Made by a program: the position numbers and the translations under genes
Source: Pisaster brevispinus
Lineage: Eukaryota; Echinodermata; Asteroidea; Forcipulatida; Asteriidae
DNA length: 64,000 nt
Reading direction: 5' to 3'
Assembly (NCBI GenBank): GCA_023634235.1
Contig: JAMKCF010000009.1
Coordinates: 8,494,001 to 8,558,000, forward strand
Notes under the pieces: model-generated
The model's input: the letters and a program-made list of their open reading frames with translations, nothing else
What the model was told of the DNA's origin: nothing
The model's database searches: none
Shown here: positions 58,179-64,000 of the stretch, in pieces
Layout of the letters: every line of letters starts with the position of its first letter
How positions within the stretch are numbered: position 1 is the first letter of the stretch

Positions 58179-61100
58179 GTGCACAAATTGAAAAGACCTT
58201 CCCTTCAAATGGAAATCCTTTATTTGGAATGTGTGTCAGAACAACAAACTATCTAGTAGGATACTAATCCAGTAAATAAGCATTTTGCCTTGATTTGTTT
58301 TCAAGGTTTAGTGAAAACCTAGTGCTACATAGCTGTAGCTCAAATCACAATATCCCAGGCACTGACATTTTTTAAATGCCTGAAATGATGTACCTTTTAC
58401 ATGTGCAGATTTCCAGATTGGTATCCTACAATAATGGTCAACAACAATTTACTGCCATAATTGCAAACCAGCCATAGAACATTATTATTCCCAAGCCGAG
58501 ATGATCCGGAGAATGGCAATTCCAGTTTATGAATACAAAATTAAAAACTGTGCTCCATCTGCTTAATCCAGCTCCACGGCATCATCTTACAATAAATGTC
58601 GGCTGTCTTCTGGCCAATATTTCAGCATGTGTTCATGGGCTATCTGACTGATATTCCTCTGAGGGTAAATAGCCAGGGTGACAGGTGCTATCTTTCATAT
58701 CAATGCTCCGATGTGTTCTCACTAGACGGCCAATAACTTATTAAGTAATTTCCAATTTTAGTAAGACAATCTGAATTCTGAAACTGGTAACGTTATCGGT
58801 CTTTATTTCTAAGAGCATCGACTCTTGTCAGAACGCATGATACAATCAGGCCTGCACGTGTATCAATAGATTACCTCTAACCACTGTCAATTCATCAAAA
58901 TCACAATAACAAGTTTTGTTGGATTTGTCTCGGCCGGCTCGATAGGCCGAGTGATAAAACAAATGCAGATGAAGTTTACTGCATTTTGTAGCTTTTATAT
59001 TTTAGTTCTTTTAACTGCTGTCGAAATTTGACTTAATGCACAATTGAAAAGATGGCTCAACATTACCATCAGTAATGTCAGTGTTAACTGGTTTTGATCA
59101 ACTTGTTCCCAGATGGTACTGAAATTTGAGGGTTTCACAGATGAGTCTCTGACACAGCACTAGCTACTCCAGAAAATTTGTAGAAATCAAACAAAAGTGA
59201 CTGCTATTTTTTATTTTTTGGGGGGGGCAAACTGAAATAAATTATCCTTTTACTATTACAGTGATCATGAGATGAATTAGAACAGACATAAGTCCCAATT
59301 ATTGACACTGCTTTTTCATTATTCTACTTAAGAAATTCAAATTTATTATCTCACACAAGATACTTGTCAGTGTGATAGGCAAGATTATGTCAATTTCAAG
59401 AAATCATAACCTCAACCTTTATAGCGCCCAGAAGTGTTTGGCAAAATTAAATAAAGCCATGCATAAGGGGAAGTGATGCCAATATAAAGGACAAGATATT
59501 GTGCCCAATTTGGGAAGCATAACCCCTAACACTCAGTAGAGCCCCAAGGAGGTGTCAGGCCATAATGGAGAGGGGGAAAAATCCACTGCAAAAGGAAACC
59601 CATGACATGGGATGATATGGACACATTGATTTTTGCCAAGTGGACATTATGTAAGGTTCACATCAGACAGAGAGTTATATTAAATTTTGCACAGAGAGAG
59701 AGAGAGAGAGAAAAAAACCCACAACTGAGACAAACAACATTATGCTGTCAGATTGTGACAAATATTGACATATAGGCGATTGATTTTTAACACGTTGTAT
59801 AGTTTGACTGATAATTGGACAAAAACAAATTTTATATTATCTGATTTTAAAGCTCACTTTGCAAACAGTGGATCATCCCTGTGAAAAGACTGTGTTCTGT
59901 TGCCATCTTTCTAAGAGTGACATGCTGAAGGTGTAATACGGTGTGCCCTCCAACATCACAGCAAAACCAAAACATTAAATTTCTGCCCGGCGGTGGGCGC
60001 ACGCATCATAGTTTGTCTAAATTTGAGTCAGGAGTGACATCATAGGTCAGATTGGCTTTAAACTATGTGATCTTTTAACCAAATTTATGCAAAGTAGGTA
60101 TTGCTTTCATAATGCCAAGCAAATTTCAAGAGAAATTTTCAAGGTCTATACAGTAAATCTTTTGAGCCATCTTCTATAAACTATGCATGGTATAGAAGAA
60201 TCAATAATACAGATTACATTTAAATCTGAAAATACAAATAAAATTACTGTTAACTTGACATTCCTGGAGAATCAGTCATCTCTGCTAGCTGATGCGTTTT
60301 GGTTGTCACTTAAACAAAAGATACTTTGCAGTCTAAAACACAGAGGCTGTTAGGTAGTGAATATTCTACTGAATTTTCCTTTAAAATAAAACAAACATGG
60401 TGTTATGAATGTTTAATGTACATGTACAGTGCTGCATATAATTATGTTGATTCAGTCTCCAGTCAAACATCTTTTTGCATTTTTTTCTGTTTGTGTTCCT
60501 GTTGTGTTGACAAGGACTCTGTACCACAAGTTTAATGCCTGAAGTCATAGGCCTACCATTCCACTTCCCTTCCTACCAAATAACTTTTTTGAGGCGCATT
60601 ACTTTAAAAAGCATTCATTGTTTTTCTGCAGTTTGCATGCACTGTGGAATTCATACCACCCATTGAAATAAATTGTTCTACATACATTTTCTTTGTATCA
60701 GCAGTCATCAGTTTTCCTCTCAGTTCGAGGTGGGGGGACTTGCACTTCTTCACCTTGCAGGATTTTCATCCCCATGCCCTGTCACATTCTTAAATGTTTA
60801 TTATTTCAATATTATTATTTTCGTATATGGTTCCCCCTCCCTGTTTAATGCTTTTCTTGGCGGACTGTGAACCTTTGGGTTACAGAAGAATAAGTGTTTC
60901 CTCTTCGGTCTCCGCATTTTCATTTTATTGGTCGCTGCACATGAATTTTAGCGTGTAAATTCATCTGGAATTGTTGCCAGAGAAATTGAATCATGATAAC
61001 TAAATAATAACATTACAGTGTAAGTAGTTGATGTTAAACTGATCACAAGATATAAAGTAGGCCTATTCTTGATTCAATCTTTAATGAATAATATTATGAT

Positions 61101-61764
61101 AACAATTAACAGTTTTAATGAGGAATTTGTATTTCCTTTGCAATTTGAAGGACATGTCCACACTACCTGTTCTTTGTAATGTTTACCAGTACAGTAAAAA
61201 GTGAGGTCTAGGATAATTGTAGCAGTTAAAGGCAGGGTCCTATACTTTTGTAATGAACCCAAAAAGAAATTGCGTAAGTTTTATCCATAAGATTACTTTC
61301 TGTAAATCTAGGCATCCTGCAAAACGTTTCCTCTAAAGTTCCCCCGCTGTTCAGAAATTTTTAAAAAGTATGTTGAAAAATTTGAATCTCCAAAGATCGC
61401 CTGCTGTCGACTTTTGACAATTTTCATGGTGTCCTTTTGAATGCTGTCTTCAGTACCCACTGTCACTCACTAAACAAACATTGATGGACTCAAATACAGT
61501 GACATTTTGTTTTTATTTTGTTTGCCGTTTTTCAAGAAGTAGACACTGTATTGAACTGAACTTTACACAGGTGACTTTTATTATGTCTTTCTTGATAATT
61601 TTGCCTATATGTCAGCATTATGTTGACAAAAAACAAATGATGACCCTAGCTTCAAATCATTAAATTTTGTGTATGAATCCATTTTGTTTATGTTTTATAA
61701 TAATTGCACTGTGGATAACAAACAATGTAGTAATTTGATTTTACCCTTACACCTGTGTGTAGGA

Positions 61765-61958
61765 ACGAACTTTGCGGTCTAGTGATTGTTAAGACATGTG
61801 TAAGATATTGCTCTAGGATGCGGGGGAGGGATTGTGTGTTCAAATCCCACCTAAGGTGTGGCGCAGGGAATTTTTTCTCTCTCTCTCTCTCTCTCTCTCA
61901 GCAGGACTTGGAAAGCACCGAGTACAGAATGCTTAACAGTAACACACATCCAGGCCTC
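61765..61958 (+). mobile_element. tRNA-derived SINE, family S1, copy 2
   Basis: GCGGTCTAGTGATTGTTAAG (A-box region), GTGTTCAAATCCCACC (B box near 61838-61847), then a (CT)n expansion, GACTTGGAAAGCACCGAGTA, CAGAATGCTTAAC and AACACACATCCAGG. The order matches copy 1. The CT run probably grew from a TTCACAG-type body sequence. Confidence 0.7.
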
Positions 61959-63336
61959 AACTTTAGGGGGTAAATTCACAAGACCACAGGGCTTGTAGCT
62001 CAATCCCTTTACAAAACCAGAGTCCAAATAAGGAACAAAGATCATGTAATGTTTATACTTGAGCAAGCACTTAAGAATTATCTCGTTTGTCTTATTGGTC
62101 ATAGTTTGACTTAAGAGAGTCAAAATGTGAACATCACTTTTTTAGATATTAAAGTTAATACACAGTGAGGTGTTGTTATTCAGCTGAAACGACCTGCTGG
62201 ACTTGTTCAGTCGTGAGTCTACTGGCCCGCCAGTAAATTCACTGGCCTCGGGCCTGCGGGAAATCAGACTTAAGTAGGAAGAATATCATGCCTGTTTATT
62301 CAATGTTTAATATTTAATCAATTTTTCTTAAAGATACTATGGAAAAAATTACCTGAAAGGTTGTTATAACATAAAGTATAAAATAAATCAAACAATTTTA
62401 ATATTAACAATAATGATAATTTTGGCAGCAAACATCACAAATATGATGTCTTTTTGTACTCGGTGTTAGAAATTTCAATACAGACAGGCAGCCTCAGCGC
62501 TTCAAAATTGGATTTCCTACATTAAATTTAGATGCAACAATGGTATCAGTTGTATAGGGATGACAATTTTTCCTGAAGGACTCTACAGTCTAACAATGTA
62601 TAAAAGGGATCTTGAACTTCACCAACAATGAGAAGGAGATGGGACATAACAGCCTGCTAGGAAGGACTGAAAAGGAATTAGTTGATTTATGAAATTTGTG
62701 GTACGGTGCAGGATCGCGTTGACCAATTACGCCTTTATGGCCTTTCTCGACTGTTTGTTCGAGAGACGGGAATAACATTGACAATAAACTCCAATAGCCT
62801 AATCAAACACAGTGTGCAAACTACATGTGTGTGAAGACAAATGGAACTGCTGAATAATAATCATGGATAATCTACACCATATGACCAGAAAATGGAAAGT
62901 TATTGTGGTTTCATCACATACCATGAACTCTTTTCAGTGAAAACTGTCTCAGGAAAAAAAAACGAAAAAAAAAACAACCCCAAAACAGGCAGCAGGTTTA
63001 CTGTGCCTTCAGTACATGTGCATGTTAATAAATAGCTCGCTAAGCCTTAAAAGTAGTAAATCTACCGGTACTCTATAAAAGAACTTCTTAAGCCACTATT
63101 TTTAAATCCAGTTATTTTGAAACTAAAAAGACACGAACAAGATTGGCAGCAGCACATAAACAAAAAAGTAGTCGAACGTATTGTGTGTGAGGTCTGATGG
63201 TTGGGGAAAAGGTACATGATGTCCTTCATTTACCATGACTGTAATGCTGTGACTTGATTCACCTGCAACTGGTCAACTGAGAAAGTTGGGCATTCAATTC
63301 ATGATTACTATTACAAATAATACCCTTAACAGACCT

Positions 63337-63531
63337 GTTTCATATAGAGCTGCTTAAGCATAAAAGTAAGCACAAAAATAGCTAAGCACACCCAGGTTAT
63401 GCTTAGAATAAAGTAAACGGCCAAAATACCATTTCACACCACTTGTGTGAGGTATCCCACTCTTTTTCAGCAGGAATTATTGTTAAGCAATATTTTCTGC
63501 TTTAAAGCAGCTGTGTGAAATTGGACCCTGT
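63337..63531 (+). mobile_element. R1 foldback element, copy 9
   Basis: CTGTTTCATATAGAGCTGCT and TAAGCATAAAAGTAAGCAC at the left, AAAGCAGCTGTGTGAAATTG and GACCC at the right. The interior is diverged. Confidence 0.75.
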
Positions 63532-64000
63532 TTAACATGCGCCCTGCATTCAAGAGCATTATATACAATACTGATCTTATTCATTTTACTAAACAAGAGA
63601 CCAGAGTGATTTTGCCACTACAGCCTTGGTTTATATTATTTTTATGAGATCGACTGTGATGGAAGCACCATGAGGAAGGTCTCTGCTGCTGGTGCAAGAA
63701 GTCAGATCACACTCTGTAAGTTTCCCCCTTTTTTTTTAGGTCAATGCAAAATAGCCCAGAGCAGCAGAGAAGTCCAGCCAGATGGACTCCATGAAATTTC
63801 ATGAACTCTATCTATAACTGTATTAACAGAGCTTTAATTAACCAAATGTATCAATTGCAGTCAACACACATGTGCTAGGGCGACTACAATAAACCCCCAC
63901 AAGGCCAAAAATGACGTAGTATCTACAGGCTCATCACTCAGCTACCATGGATTTATACTGAAACAAGTTTGGATCAATGACAGAATATACCATGCTTAGT

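Larger units (their letters stand above)
26698..64000 (-). other. Probable upstream NCX intron(s) or sequence 5' of exon A; no exon recognised
   Basis: No segment on the minus strand shows the alpha-1 repeat, CBD1 or the earlier part of CBD2, although the gene must continue upstream. Either this is all one intron of more than 37 kb or short exons escaped me. The content is simple repeats, members of families R1-R8, SINEs and other small elements. Long stretches without any recognised feature include 30920-31700, 34000-36480, 37600-39650, 46240-47260 and 53670-56750. Confidence 0.55.

Noticed and set aside
63640..63712. Exon-like segment ending in CTCTGTAAGT
   Set aside because: A donor-like site and a short open frame, but no homology to NCX or anything else I recognise, and it is on the plus strand.
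1..64000. CRISPR arrays, operons, phage or bacterial islands
   Set aside because: No regular spaced direct repeats, ribosome-binding sites or dense coding; the split NCX gene shows the window is animal nuclear DNA.

Overview
This is a piece of a metazoan nuclear genome. It is AT-rich, with split exons, long introns, simple repeats, tRNA-derived SINEs, inverted-repeat elements and one Penelope-like retroelement. The only host gene I can recognise is an SLC8-family Na+/Ca2+ exchanger (NCX) on the minus strand. The repeat types (palindromic 'CATAGAGCTGCTTAAGCA' elements, tRNA-headed SINEs, several MITE-like families) resemble what I recall from echinoderms, perhaps a sea star. That placement is inference from memory, not proof.

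NCX layout, in the direction of transcription (right to left): exon A 26597-26697 (end of the second Ca2+-binding Calx-beta domain), exon B 15849-15997 (last part of CBD2), exon C 10815-10914 (CBD2-to-membrane linker), exon D 8065-8334 (first transmembrane segments of the C-terminal half, alpha-2 repeat), exon E 6555-6979 (rest of alpha-2, last transmembrane segments, stop). All four junctions have GT/AG ends and matching phase, and the spliced frame is open from A to the stop. The N-terminal half of the protein (alpha-1 repeat, CBD1, most of CBD2) was not found and probably lies beyond the right edge. That would make 26.7-64 kb one very long intron, or several introns with small exons I missed.

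Introns and flanks: the B-C intron carries a 5'-truncated, frameshifted Penelope-like element (11148-13225), antisense to NCX and bounded by a perfect 16-bp direct repeat. Its 3' end holds a promoter-like block and a hammerhead-ribozyme-like core. Next to exon C is a CpG-rich tract and a 166-bp near-perfect palindrome. Elsewhere I see about ten copies of a foldback family (R1), one with ~90-bp arms differing at one position; four ~500-bp copies of a second family with a hairpin at one end (R2); smaller families R3-R8; a hAT-like MITE; a 131-bp CpG-rich inverted-repeat element; two SINE families, one pair arranged head to head; and repeated T13-G10/11 tracts. Region 1-6554 lies downstream of the NCX stop and shows few recognisable repeats; part may be 3' UTR.

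No prokaryotic-type operon, CRISPR array, rRNA gene or intact tRNA gene is present. Most open frames of 60-150 codons are chance frames in introns or repeats.
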